Positions 1-7,874 of a DNA stretch of 36,298 bases are shown piece by piece; the first letter of the stretch is position 1; every line of letters starts with the position of its first letter. The DNA lies in assembly GCA_016869375.1 (NCBI GenBank), contig VGEH01000030.1, positions 1 through 36,298 of the forward strand, given 5' to 3'. Made by a program: the position numbers and the translations under genes. Source of the stretch: Alphaproteobacteria bacterium (lineage in GTDB: Bacteria; Pseudomonadota; Alphaproteobacteria; SHVZ01). A model generated the notes under the pieces. It worked only from the letters and a program-made list of their open reading frames with translations, had not been told where the DNA came from and made no database searches.

Positions 1-49
1 GATCCACATACGAAAACAGTGAACCAGACCGATCGTCAGATCCGCGCAT
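1..49 (-). CDS. Transposase, N-terminal fragment (partial)
   Basis: Only the first 16 codons are inside the window: MRGSDDRSGSLFSYVD. This matches the usual opening of IS5/IS1182-type DDE transposases, M-R-G-x-D-x-x-x-G-x-x-F-S-Y, which normally continues with a V-P-x-D-H-P-L stretch that is not visible here. The start ATG at 49-47 follows AGGAGG at 60-55 with a 5-nt gap. A second ATG at 54-52 touches the Shine-Dalgarno and is less likely. Whether the full gene is intact cannot be judged from this fragment. Confidence 0.6.
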   Translation of the reverse strand, partial: MRGSDDRSGSLFSYVD

Positions 50-128
50 CTCATCCTCCTGACAAACTAAGGAGAATGAATCACCCTTCAAACCCGATTC
101 GCTACAGACTTCTTCAACAGCCTGCTAG
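1..128 (-). mobile_element. End of an insertion sequence (IS5/IS1182-like), cut by window edge
   Basis: The left edge holds the upstream end of an IS whose transposase reads leftward out of the window. A candidate terminal inverted repeat lies at about 107-128; read on the minus strand it begins CTAGCAGGCTGTTGAAGAAG, which resembles IS1182-type ends as I remember them. The interval 50-128 is richer in A and T than the chromosome to its right and acts as the transposase leader. The other end is not in the window, so the exact boundary, target duplication and family are inferred. Confidence 0.55.
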
Positions 129-147
129 CCGTTAACCGTGTTCGAGC

Positions 148-708
148 CTAGAGGTCGGGCCAGAAGTCGCTCGGGCTCTCGCGGCTGTCGCCGCTGCTCA
201 CGAACATGCGCAGCATGGCCTGCTCGGCCAGGTTTCGGATCACCGGCGCGTCGCCGCTCTCCGGTCGCGCGCCCGATGCCGCCATCGAGAGGATCGGTTG
301 CGCGCGGTCGCAGAAGGCGACGAGGGCGGTCATCCGGCCGGCGACATCGACCTTCGATACTGGCCGCGATGCGTCGCAGACAGCGGCGGAGCTGGTTCCC
401 GGCGCCGGCGAGAACTGGACGACAAGCCGCACGCCCGGATTCGCCGCCTGGGCGCGGTCGAGGGTGAAGCGGACTTTCATGCCGATGCTGGTGGCACTCG
501 CCGCTTCCGCCAGCGTGCGCGCGACATCGGCGGAGAAGGGGTTGTCCCGCACCTCGAGCAGCACCGGGCCTGCCGCCGCCGCATTCTGCAGGCTGCCGCG
601 CGCGGTGTTCACCGTCTGCGGATACTCGTTGGTCATCGTCTGCAGCGCGCCGGCACAGCCGCCGAGCGCGAGGGAGCCGAGGAGGGCGAGAGCGGGAATG
701 CGACGCAT
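148..708 (-). CDS. Putative lipoprotein of unknown function
   Basis: A 186-residue protein with a lipoprotein signal peptide: basic MRR start, hydrophobic stretch, then lipobox L-G-G-C with the lipidated cysteine at residue 18. It should be exported and anchored to a membrane. The mature part is rich in Ala, Arg and Val and has two further cysteines, near residues 109 and 133, that could form a disulfide. I recognise no domain. It lies 51 nt downstream of the SDR gene on the same strand and could be co-transcribed with it. Its stop is only about 20 nt from the IS end, so the insertion may have removed a terminator or downstream gene, although the reading frame looks complete. Confidence 0.7.
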   Translation of the reverse strand: MRRIPALALLGSLALGGCAGALQTMTNEYPQTVNTARGSLQNAAAAGPVLLEVRDNPFSADVARTLAEAASATSIGMKVRFTLDRAQAANPGVRLVVQFSPAPGTSSAAVCDASRPVSKVDVAGRMTALVAFCDRAQPILSMAASGARPESGDAPVIRNLAEQAMLRMFVSSGDSRESPSDFWPDL

Positions 709-759
709 GGGGACTCTGGAGCCTAGTCTGTCTGGCCCGATCTTATCAGGAAGTGCCGG

Positions 760-1500
760 TTACATCACGAGCCCGCCATCGACGATGAAGGCTTGGCCGG
801 TCGCGAAGGCCGCCTCGTCCGAGGCGAGGTAGACGGCGAGCGCCGCGATCTCCTCGGCGGTGCCGAGCCGGCCCATCGGCTGGCGCGCGATGAAGGCCTT
901 GCGGGCGGCGACCGCGTCGGCATTGGCGTTGATGCGATCGTCGAGGGACGGGGTCTGGATCGTGCCCGGGCAGATCGCGGTGCAGCGGATGCCTTTGGCG
1001 ACATAATCGGCGGCGACCGACTTGGTGAGCCCGATCACCGCGGCCTTGGACGTTCCGTAGACGAAGCGGTTGGGCACGCCTTTCACCGAGGAGGCGACCG
1101 AGGCCATGTTGATGATCGTCCCTTTGCCCTTGTCGAGCATGGCCGGCAGGAACGCCTTGATCATGCGGAACATAGAGCGGACGTTGAGGGTGATCGCCAG
1201 GTCGAAATCCGCCTCGCTCGCTTCCAGGATCGAGCCGTTATGGACCATGCCAGCGACGTTGAAGAGCACGTCGACCGCGCCGATCGACTTGGCATAAGCC
1301 TGGATTGCCGCCGGGTCGGTGGCGTCGAGCCTCTTCACCGAAACGCCCTTCAGCTTTGCAAGATCGGCGAGCTTGGATTCGTCGAGGTCGGAGGCGTGGA
1401 CCGTGGCGCCTTCGCGCTGGAAAGCCTCGACCGAGCTTCGGCCCATGCCCTGGCCTGCAGCGGTGACGACACAGATCTTGCCCTGAAGGCGGCCGGCCAT
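760..1500 (-). CDS. SDR-family dehydrogenase, BDH2/DHRS6-like (sugar-acid or hydroxyacid oxidation)
   Basis: A 246-residue classical short-chain dehydrogenase. It has the dinucleotide-binding motif TAAGQGMG (13-20), NVAG (81-84), and catalytic Ser134, Tyr148 and Lys152. The stretch N-x-x-S-V-A-S-S-V-K-G-V-x-N-R is very close to human BDH2/DHRS6 as I recall it, and also resembles bacterial 2-keto-3-deoxy-L-fuconate dehydrogenases. An acidic residue (Asp38) after the second beta strand points to NAD rather than NADP. It diverges from a UxaA-family dehydratase across a 90-nt gap (1501-1590), so a role in the same sugar-acid pathway is a reasonable inference. The exact substrate cannot be read from the sequence. 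Confidence 0.85.
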   Translation of the reverse strand: MAGRLQGKICVVTAAGQGMGRSSVEAFQREGATVHASDLDESKLADLAKLKGVSVKRLDATDPAAIQAYAKSIGAVDVLFNVAGMVHNGSILEASEADFDLAITLNVRSMFRMIKAFLPAMLDKGKGTIINMASVASSVKGVPNRFVYGTSKAAVIGLTKSVAADYVAKGIRCTAICPGTIQTPSLDDRINANADAVAARKAFIARQPMGRLGTAEEIAALAVYLASDEAAFATGQAFIVDGGLVM

Positions 1501-1590
1501 GGTGATGCTCCGATTGGAAAGCTTGGGTACGGGCCGCTACACTAGAAACAGCCCGCAGGCCCGCCAAGGCCCTCCATCCGAGGATGAAAG

Positions 1591-3114
1591 ATGACCCAGC
1601 CGACGCTCACCATCCGGCTCAATGCCGCCGACACCGTCGTCGTCGCCCGCGCCGACATCCTGCCCGGGACCAGCATTCCCGGCGAGAACACCGTCGCCAA
1701 GGGCCATATCCCGGCCGGCCACAAGATCGCCACTCAGCAGGTGGCCGAGGGCGAGCCGGTCCGGCGCTACGGCCAGATCATCGGCTTTGCCAGCCGCCCG
1801 ATCGCCGCCGGCGACCATGTCCATACGCACAACTGCGCCTTCCAGATGTTCGAGCGGCAGTACGAGTTCTGCGTCGAATCCAAGCCGACGCCTTATGCCA
1901 CCGGCGCCGCGCAGGCGACCTTCCAGGGCATCAAGCGCAAGGACGGCCGCGTCGGCACGCGCAACTACATCGGCATCCTGACATCGGTGAACTGCTCTGC
2001 GCATGTCGCCAAGCTGGTCGCGCGCAAGGCCGAGACGCTGCTCGAGCAGTATCCGAACGTCGACGGCATCGTCGCGCTGACCCATGGCCTCGGCTGCGGC
2101 ATGGCGGCCGAGGGCGACGGCATGGACGTCCTCCGCCGCACCATCGCGGGATATGCCGTACACGCGAATTTCGGCGGCATCCTGATCATCGGCCTGGGTT
2201 GCGAAGCGAACCAGATCGGCGGCCTCATGCGCGCGCATAACCTCAAGGACGACGCGTTCCTGCACACAATGACGATCCAGGAATCGGGCGGCTCGACCGC
2301 GACGATCAACAAGGCGCTGGCGGCGATCCGCGAGATGCTGCCGGTGGTCAACGACGTGAAGCGCGAGGCCGCTCCAGCGAGCCACATCACCATCGGCCTG
2401 CAATGCGGCGGTTCCGACGGCTATTCCGGCATCTCGGCCAACCCGGCGCTCGGTGCCGCGTCCGACATCCTGGTCCGCCATGGCGGCTCGGTGATGCTCT
2501 CGGAGACGCCGGAGACCTATGGCGCCGAGCATGTGCTGGTCCGCCGGGCGCAGAGCAAGGAGGTCGGGCAGAAGCTCGTCGACCTGATGCGCTGGTGGGA
2601 GGACTACACCGCGAAGAACAAGGGCTCGATGGACAACAACCCCTCGCCCGGCAACAAGGCGGGCGGGCTCACCACGATCCTCGAGAAGGCGCTGGGCGCG
2701 GCGACCAAGGGTGGCACCACCAACCTCGTCGATGTGCTGCAATACGCCGCACCGCTGAAGAACCGCGGCTTCAACTTCATGGATTCGCCGGGCTACGACC
2801 CGGTCTCGGCAACGGGGCAGGTGGCATCGGGTGCCAACATGATCTGCTTCACCACCGGCCGCGGCTCGGTCTTCGGCTGCAAGCCCGCGCCTTCGATCAA
2901 GCTCGCCACCAACTCGATGCTGTTCAAGCGCATGCCCGACGACATGGACATCAACTGCGGCACGATCATCGAAGGCTCGGAGACGGTCGAGGCCTGCGGC
3001 GAGCGCATCTTCAAGCTGATCCTCGACACCGCCTCCGGCAAGAAGACCAAGAGCGAGGAGATGGGCTTCGGCGAGGACGAGTTCCAGCCGTGGTCGATCG
3101 GCGCGGTGATGTAG
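1591..3114 (+). CDS. UxaA/GarD-family sugar-acid dehydratase
   Basis: A 507-residue protein in the altronate/galactarate dehydratase family, which removes water from hexonates or hexarates to give 2-keto-3-deoxy acids. The N-terminal 90 or so residues form a SAF-like domain (L-N-A-A-D-T-V-V-V-A-R ... I-A-A-G-D-H-V-H-T-H-N). The catalytic part begins near residue 105 with G-R-V-G-T-R-N-Y and has conserved cysteines and histidines (LTHGLGCG, IGLGCEANQ, LQCGGSDG, FTTGRGSVFGCKPAP) suited to a metal site. Its length matches UxaA (about 495) and GarD (about 523). It is followed after 15 nt by a 2-hydroxyacid dehydrogenase. Family membership is secure; the choice between altronate, galactarate or another acid is open. 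Confidence 0.88.
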   Translation: MTQPTLTIRLNAADTVVVARADILPGTSIPGENTVAKGHIPAGHKIATQQVAEGEPVRRYGQIIGFASRPIAAGDHVHTHNCAFQMFERQYEFCVESKPTPYATGAAQATFQGIKRKDGRVGTRNYIGILTSVNCSAHVAKLVARKAETLLEQYPNVDGIVALTHGLGCGMAAEGDGMDVLRRTIAGYAVHANFGGILIIGLGCEANQIGGLMRAHNLKDDAFLHTMTIQESGGSTATINKALAAIREMLPVVNDVKREAAPASHITIGLQCGGSDGYSGISANPALGAASDILVRHGGSVMLSETPETYGAEHVLVRRAQSKEVGQKLVDLMRWWEDYTAKNKGSMDNNPSPGNKAGGLTTILEKALGAATKGGTTNLVDVLQYAAPLKNRGFNFMDSPGYDPVSATGQVASGANMICFTTGRGSVFGCKPAPSIKLATNSMLFKRMPDDMDINCGTIIEGSETVEACGERIFKLILDTASGKKTKSEEMGFGEDEFQPWSIGAVM

Positions 3115-3129
3115 AGAGCCGGACGCAAG

Positions 3130-4086
3130 ATGACCAAGCATCCCGTGCTGCAGAACGGCCCGGTCTCCTATGCCGGGACGATGAAGAAGATCGATGAGCT
3201 GTTCGTCGCGCATAAGCTCTGGCTCGCGCCGGACAAGCTGGCGCTGGCGAAGAAGATCGGCCCCGAGATTCGCTGTGCCTTCACCAGCGGCCACGATCCG
3301 ATACCGACGCTGATCCTGGACGCGCTGCCGAACCTCAAGCTTGTGGCTTGTTTCGGGGTCGGAGTCGACGGCGTCAACGTTGCGGAGCTTGCGGCGCGCG
3401 GCATCGCCGTTACCAACACGCCGGACGTGTTGACCGAGGAGGTCGCCGATTTCGGCATGGCGCTGCTGCTCGCGACGGTCCGCCAAGTCGTGAAGGGCGA
3501 CCGTTATGTCCGCTCGGGTGACTGGGTGAAGAAGGGCAACATGGAGATGACCTGGTCGCTGACCGGCGGCAAGACCATGGGCATCATCGGCCTCGGGCGC
3601 ATCGGCAAGGCGATCGCCAAGAGAGCCGAGGCCTTCAATCTCAAGATCGCCTACCACGGCCGCAACCGGCAGCCGGACGTTTCGTACGCCTACTACGCCG
3701 ACCCGGTATCGCTTGCGAAGGAGTCGGACATCCTGATGGTGGTGACGCCGGGCGGCCCAGGGACGAAGCAACTCGTCAATGCCGCGGTGCTTGAGGCGCT
3801 GGGGCCGAACGGCATCTTCGTCAATATCGCGCGTGGCTCAGTCGTCGATCAGCAGGCGCTGGTCGCCGCGCTGAGGGATCGGAAGATTGCTGCGGCCGGC
3901 CTCGACGTGTTCGAGACGGAACCGTGCATTCCTGAAGGTCTGGTCGATATGTTGGACAACGTCGTGCTTCAGCCCCACCAAGCCTCGGCCAGCCACGAGA
4001 CGCGGGGGGCCATGGGCGACCTCATGATCGCGAACGTACAGGCCTTCCTCGAGGGCAAGCCGATCCTGACGCCCGTCAAGCCGTAG
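3130..4086 (+). CDS. D-isomer-specific 2-hydroxyacid dehydrogenase (glyoxylate/hydroxypyruvate reductase type)
   Basis: A 318-residue NAD(P)-dependent enzyme that interconverts 2-keto and D-2-hydroxy acids. The Rossmann motif GIIGLGRIGKAIA (151-163) is clear. The catalytic set of the family is present: Arg235 in NIARGSVVD, Glu264 in F-E-T-E-P and His283 in QPHQASASHETR. The ATG lies 15 nt after the dehydratase stop, so the two are almost certainly co-transcribed, pointing to reduction or oxidation of a keto-acid intermediate of the same pathway. It ends 22 nt before the convergent selenoprotein gene. I would not assign ghrA or ghrB without a phylogeny. Confidence 0.88.
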   Translation: MTKHPVLQNGPVSYAGTMKKIDELFVAHKLWLAPDKLALAKKIGPEIRCAFTSGHDPIPTLILDALPNLKLVACFGVGVDGVNVAELAARGIAVTNTPDVLTEEVADFGMALLLATVRQVVKGDRYVRSGDWVKKGNMEMTWSLTGGKTMGIIGLGRIGKAIAKRAEAFNLKIAYHGRNRQPDVSYAYYADPVSLAKESDILMVVTPGGPGTKQLVNAAVLEALGPNGIFVNIARGSVVDQQALVAALRDRKIAAAGLDVFETEPCIPEGLVDMLDNVVLQPHQASASHETRGAMGDLMIANVQAFLEGKPILTPVKP

Positions 4087-4108
4087 CCGTCGCGCGGTCG
4101 TTTGGGCT

Positions 4109-5317
4109 TTAGACCGGATTGGCCGCTTCGAGCAGGGCGACGCGCGCGCCGGGTACGAGCAGGCTGCCGCCGACGGCCTTGAAGGCGGCGACGTCGCTTG
4201 CCAGCGCCAGCGCACGGATCTTCAGCAACACCGCGCCGAGCGCTGTCCTCTCCCATAGCCAGTCCGCGAGCTGGCGGCTTGATGGCTTTGCGTTAAGCGA
4301 CGCGGCTTCGGTCCAGGCTGCCTTGAGATCGTCGGCGGCGAAGCGGAGCGCCTGCGCGGGGTTGAGAGCCGGGTTCGGGCTCTCGGCAAGAGCGCCCGAG
4401 AGCGCGGCGGCGGCGAGGTCTGCGGCGGTGGCGAGCGTCATGCCCGAGAGGCCGACCATGGTCCGCCCGCGTGCAGCTTCCGCCTCCCGATAGACCGGCA
4501 GGAGACGATCGAGTTCGGCGCGAAGCTCGACGCCGTCGATCGTCCCTCCGGGCCATACGAAGGGCGGGCGCCAGACCGGATCGTCGGCCGAGCGGGGCTC
4601 CTCCTCGGGGAAATCCTTGAGAATCGCAGGACCGTCGCGCCGCTCGAGGAGCGAGAGCGCCTGGCGGAGCACGCGCTCCTGGAATTCAGGCTCATCCGGA
4701 GAACCCAGCGGCCGGCCGAGCTGGAATGGGACCCACAGCGCGCGCGGCGGACGAATCTTTTCGCTGTGGAGGCGTATCAAGCTCACGACCGTCGTCGCGA
4801 TCCCGTGCGACTCGATCATGTGGGCGAGCGCGCTCACGGCGCGCGTGCAGAAGGGTCACACCGGAACCAGGATTGCGGCATCGACGCGGTCCGCCTTGAG
4901 CCTGCTGGCGATCTGGGAGGCGGTATCGTTCAGCAGCTTCGGGTCGTTCGAGCCCATGAAAGTGTAGTGCGTCGGCGACACCGAACCGATCACGCCGTCC
5001 TTCGCCAATCGATCCAGGTGGCGACGCGGCAGCGCGACCTCGAGATCCTGCTGCAGGCCCGTGCGGTCGAAGTTGATGGAGACGTGGCTGATGAGCACGT
5101 CAGAGTCAGGGAGCGCGTGTGGCACTTCGCGCCAGCCTGCGTCGCTCGGATGAAACACCGGGTCGCCGCGGCGGATCAGAGCGGCAGACGAGATGATCGC
5201 AATCCTGCTCTTCGCCAGCGGCGGCGGCTCGACCCAGGGTCGCTTCTCGTAGCTCGGGCACTCGATCTCGGCCAGGCGCGCACGCGAGGCGGCGTGCAGG
5301 TCAGTCAGTCGGACCAA
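4109..5317 (-). CDS. Selenoprotein of the GrdB/PrdB-like family, UGA (Sec) at codon 154
   Basis: Two open segments in the same phase, 5317-4859 (153 codons) and 4855-4109, are separated by one UGA at 4858-4856. Read through, they give a 402-residue protein with ILVPV-U-PFCTRAVSALAHM at the junction: Sec154-Pro-Phe-Cys157, a redox motif like that of the substrate-binding selenoprotein B of glycine/sarcosine/betaine and D-proline reductases. Residues on both sides look like one conserved family (SYEKRPWVEPPPLAKSR near 22-38; HVSINFDRTG near 99; RPPRALWVPFQLGRPLG soon after the junction). A hairpin after the UGA could be the SECIS. The TTG start at 5317 has GGAG six nt upstream. There are no grdA/grdC or prd partners in the window, so the role is unknown. 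It follows glpD and denD on the same strand. A sequencing error or Cys-to-UGA decay is the alternative. Confidence 0.8.
4828..4858 (-). promoter_or_regulatory. Candidate bacterial SECIS element
   Basis: Read on the minus strand, the UGA (4858-4856) is followed 11 nt later by a perfect 6-bp stem, GCGCGC (4844-4839) paired with GCGCGC (4833-4828), closing a 5-nt loop CGUGA (4838-4834). Two more pairs form below a 2x2 internal loop. The loop carries GU at nucleotides 19-20 after the UGA. SelB-recognised loops contain a GU at nearly this distance in E. coli fdhF, as I recall. In GC-rich DNA such a stem can arise by chance, so this is supporting evidence and not proof. Confidence 0.5.
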
Positions 5318-5337
5318 GAGCGGCTCCGTGAATCGAT

Positions 5338-5380
5338 ACCCGGGACAGCCTTCGCGACGACCCTAGCACCGCTCCCGGGT
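5338..5380 (-). repeat. 8-bp inverted repeat upstream of the selenoprotein gene
   Basis: ACCCGGGA at 5338-5345 and its exact complement TCCCGGGT at 5373-5380 are separated by 27 nt. They lie between the denD stop and the selenoprotein Shine-Dalgarno. The arrangement could be a regulatory hairpin or operator, or part of a weak terminator; there is no U-run. Function unknown. Confidence 0.35.
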
Positions 5381-5381
5381 G

Positions 5382-6362
5382 TCACGCGACCTTGACCATA
5401 TCCTCGTCGATGAACGCCTTGATGATCTCTTCGATGTTCGTGTCGGCCTTGAAGCCGAGTTTCTTGGCCTTGTCCCAGCCGACCGTGCCGGGCCAGGTCG
5501 CGACGATCTTCTGAATCACCGGATCCGGCACCCAGTCGATGCGGCTGACCGGCTCAGGCCCGGCGAGCTTCTCCATCGCCTTCACGATCTCGTCGATCGA
5601 ATAGGTGATCGCCGGCAGCATGCACGAGCGCCACGGCCCCCAGGCCTCGGCCTGCAGCTCATGCGCATGGATGAAGGCGTCGATCGTCCGGCGCGGGGAG
5701 AGGAACGCCATCTTCACGTCGCGCGTCACCGGGCACACGGCGCGCGTGCCCTGCAGCGGATCGCGGACGATCGAGGAGGCGAAGGTGGACGCCGCCTTGT
5801 TGGGCTTGCCGGGGCGCACGAAGATCGTCGGCAGCTTCAGCGAGCGGCCGTCGATGAAGCCCTTGCGCGAGTAGTCGTTGACCAGCATCTCGCCCATCGC
5901 CTTCTGCACGCCGTAGCTGGTCTGCGGCGTCTGGGGCGTGTCGTCGCTGATCGCCTTGTTGTACTCGCCGCCATATGTCGCGAGGCTCGAGGTGAAGACG
6001 ATGCGCGGCGTGTGCGGCAGCTTCCGCATCGTCTCGAGCACGGCGAGCGTGCCCTCGAGATTGACGTGGTAGCCGAGATCGAAATTCTCCTCGGCGCCGG
6101 CGCTGACCACGCCGGCGAGGTGGAAGACGCTGTCGGTCTCCTCGTCGATCAGCTTGCTCATCAGCGACTTGTCGGCGACGTCGCCGGTCGCTTTGGTGAA
6201 GCGCTTGTCGTTCGGGCCTTCCGGCTCGACCACATCGAACAGCGTCACCTTGGTGATCGCCTCGGGCTTGCCCGAGCGGCCGGTCAGCGTGACGTTGCCG
6301 GCGAGCCGGTGCGAGAGCTTCTTGCCGAGAAACCCGGCGGCGCCGGTGATGACGACCTTCAT
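5382..6362 (-). CDS. denD: D-erythronate dehydrogenase-like NAD-dependent SDR
   Basis: A 326-residue extended short-chain dehydrogenase. The N-terminus MKVVITGAAGFLGKKL holds the G-x-x-G-x-x-G NAD motif. Catalytic Y-x-x-x-K is in TSYGVQKAMGE, preceded by FTSSLATYGG. The block LKLPTIFVRPGKPNKAAS followed by conserved Arg/Pro residues is typical of the DenD group, which oxidises D-erythronate at C2 to 2-keto-D-erythronate. Its start codon directly follows the glpD stop with no gap, so the two are one transcript and probably translationally coupled. The other erythronate enzymes (OtnI, DenK/OtnK-type kinase) are not in the window, so the substrate is inferred from family resemblance. Confidence 0.78.
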   Translation of the reverse strand: MKVVITGAAGFLGKKLSHRLAGNVTLTGRSGKPEAITKVTLFDVVEPEGPNDKRFTKATGDVADKSLMSKLIDEETDSVFHLAGVVSAGAEENFDLGYHVNLEGTLAVLETMRKLPHTPRIVFTSSLATYGGEYNKAISDDTPQTPQTSYGVQKAMGEMLVNDYSRKGFIDGRSLKLPTIFVRPGKPNKAASTFASSIVRDPLQGTRAVCPVTRDVKMAFLSPRRTIDAFIHAHELQAEAWGPWRSCMLPAITYSIDEIVKAMEKLAGPEPVSRIDWVPDPVIQKIVATWPGTVGWDKAKKLGFKADTNIEEIIKAFIDEDMVKVA

Positions 6363-7874
6363 TCAGCCTCTCCTTGAGAACCAGTCGGCGATGGCGACCT
6401 TGGCCTTCGCATCCAGATGCAGCCCGAGTTTGGACCTGCGCCACAGCACATCCTCGGGCATCCTCGCCCATTCGCGTGTCACCAGATACTCAAGCTCGCG
6501 CTCGGTGAAACCATGGCCGAAGTCGTGGCCCAGGTCGGTCGCGGTCTTGGCGTCGCCGATCAGCCGCTCGACCTCGCTGCCGTAGGCGCGGGCGAGCCTG
6601 TGCGGCTCCGGCAGCCAGGGATGGCGCCGTGTGAGCTCGGCGAGGAAGGCGTCGAAATCGGCATTGGCGATGGCGCCGCCGGGAAGTGCGGCATCCTTGG
6701 TCCAGGCGCGCTCGCCGCGGCGGAGATGCGGCAGCAGCTTGTCGAGCGCGTGCTCGGCGAGCTTGCGGAAGGTGGTGATCTTGCCGCCGAAGATCGAGAG
6801 CAGCGGCGCTCCGCCGGAAGCGTCGAGATCGAGGTCGAAGGCATAGTCGCGTGTCACCTGGGAGGCGACCGCCTCGGCATCGTCATGCAGCGGCCTCACG
6901 CCCGCGTAGGACCAGATCACGTCCTCGGGCGAGACGCGCGTGCGGAAATGGCGGGTGACGACGTCGCAGAGATAGGCCGTTTCGGCGGACGAGATCGCGA
7001 CTTTGGCCGGGTCACCGTCGAACGGCTCGTCGGTGGTGCCGATCAGGCTGAAGCGGTCTTCATAGGGCAGAACGAAGACGATGCGCCGGTCCTCGTTCTG
7101 CAGGATGTAGGCCTGCGGCCCGTCATGCAGCTTCGGTACGACGATGTGGCTGCCCTTGATCAGGCGTACATGCTTCGGGCTGTTAGTGCGGACGACACTG
7201 CCCAGCACTTCGTTGACCCACGGACCGGCGGCATTGACCACGGCGCGCGCCGTGACCTCGTTGGTCGCGCCGGCTTCGTCGGCGAGACGCACGCGCCAGG
7301 CGCCGCTCTCGCGTTTCGCTTCCGTACAGCGCGTCCGCGTCCTCACCTCGGCGCCGCGGTCGGCAGCGTCGCGGGCATTGGCGACGACCAGGCGCGCATC
7401 GTCGACCCAGCAATCGGCATAGACGAAGGCGCGCGAGATGGTGGAAGAGAGCGGTGCGCCGAAGGGATGCGTCTTGGTGTCGATTGCGTAGGAGCCCGGC
7501 AGCTTCTCGCGGCCGCCAAGGTGGTCGTAGAGGAAGAGGCCGAGCCGGATCATCCAGGCAGGCCTCAAATGCGGCCGGTGCGGCAGGACGAAGGACAGCG
7601 GCTTGACCAGATGTGGCGCCATCCTGAGCAGCACCTCGCGCTCGATCAGCGCCTCGCGGACCAGCCGGAACTCGTATTGCTCGAGGTAGCGGAGCCCGCC
7701 ATGGATCAGCTTGGAGGAGGATGAAGAGGTGGCTGAGGCGAGGTCGCTGGCCTCGACCAGCAGCGTCCTGAGGCCACGGCCCTGGGCATCGCGGACGATG
7801 CCCGCACCGTTGATGCCGCCGCCGATGACGAGAAGGTCGTACAGAGATTGCCCCGCGAAGAACCCGCGCAGCAT
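6363..7874 (-). CDS. glpD: Aerobic glycerol-3-phosphate dehydrogenase (FAD)
   Basis: A 503-residue flavoprotein that oxidises sn-glycerol 3-phosphate to dihydroxyacetone phosphate at the inner face of the membrane and passes electrons to quinone. The FAD-binding motif DLLVIGGGINGAGIVRDAQG starts near residue 13, followed by the family signature SSSSSKLIHGGLRYLEQYEF (about 48-67) and by AVVNAAGPWVN mid-protein. The C-terminal domain after about residue 390 is the helical GlpD cap. It is divergent from glpK with only 41 nt between start codons. No Shine-Dalgarno is visible before the ATG at 7874, so a leaderless or very short leader is possible. It is followed without gap by denD. Confidence 0.95.
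   Translation of the reverse strand: MLRGFFAGQSLYDLLVIGGGINGAGIVRDAQGRGLRTLLVEASDLASATSSSSSKLIHGGLRYLEQYEFRLVREALIEREVLLRMAPHLVKPLSFVLPHRPHLRPAWMIRLGLFLYDHLGGREKLPGSYAIDTKTHPFGAPLSSTISRAFVYADCWVDDARLVVANARDAADRGAEVRTRTRCTEAKRESGAWRVRLADEAGATNEVTARAVVNAAGPWVNEVLGSVVRTNSPKHVRLIKGSHIVVPKLHDGPQAYILQNEDRRIVFVLPYEDRFSLIGTTDEPFDGDPAKVAISSAETAYLCDVVTRHFRTRVSPEDVIWSYAGVRPLHDDAEAVASQVTRDYAFDLDLDASGGAPLLSIFGGKITTFRKLAEHALDKLLPHLRRGERAWTKDAALPGGAIANADFDAFLAELTRRHPWLPEPHRLARAYGSEVERLIGDAKTATDLGHDFGHGFTERELEYLVTREWARMPEDVLWRRSKLGLHLDAKAKVAIADWFSRRG

Noticed and set aside
1537-3771. Long open frame of 744 codons on the minus strand
   Set aside because: It is opposite uxaA and the hydroxyacid dehydrogenase, is full of Asp, His, Arg and Gly as expected from antisense GC-rich DNA, and shows no domain.
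4109-4837. A separate 242-residue protein starting at GTG 4837
   Set aside because: It is in the same phase as the upstream segment, has no start signal of its own, and the family homology crosses the TGA without a break; one selenoprotein gene explains both parts.
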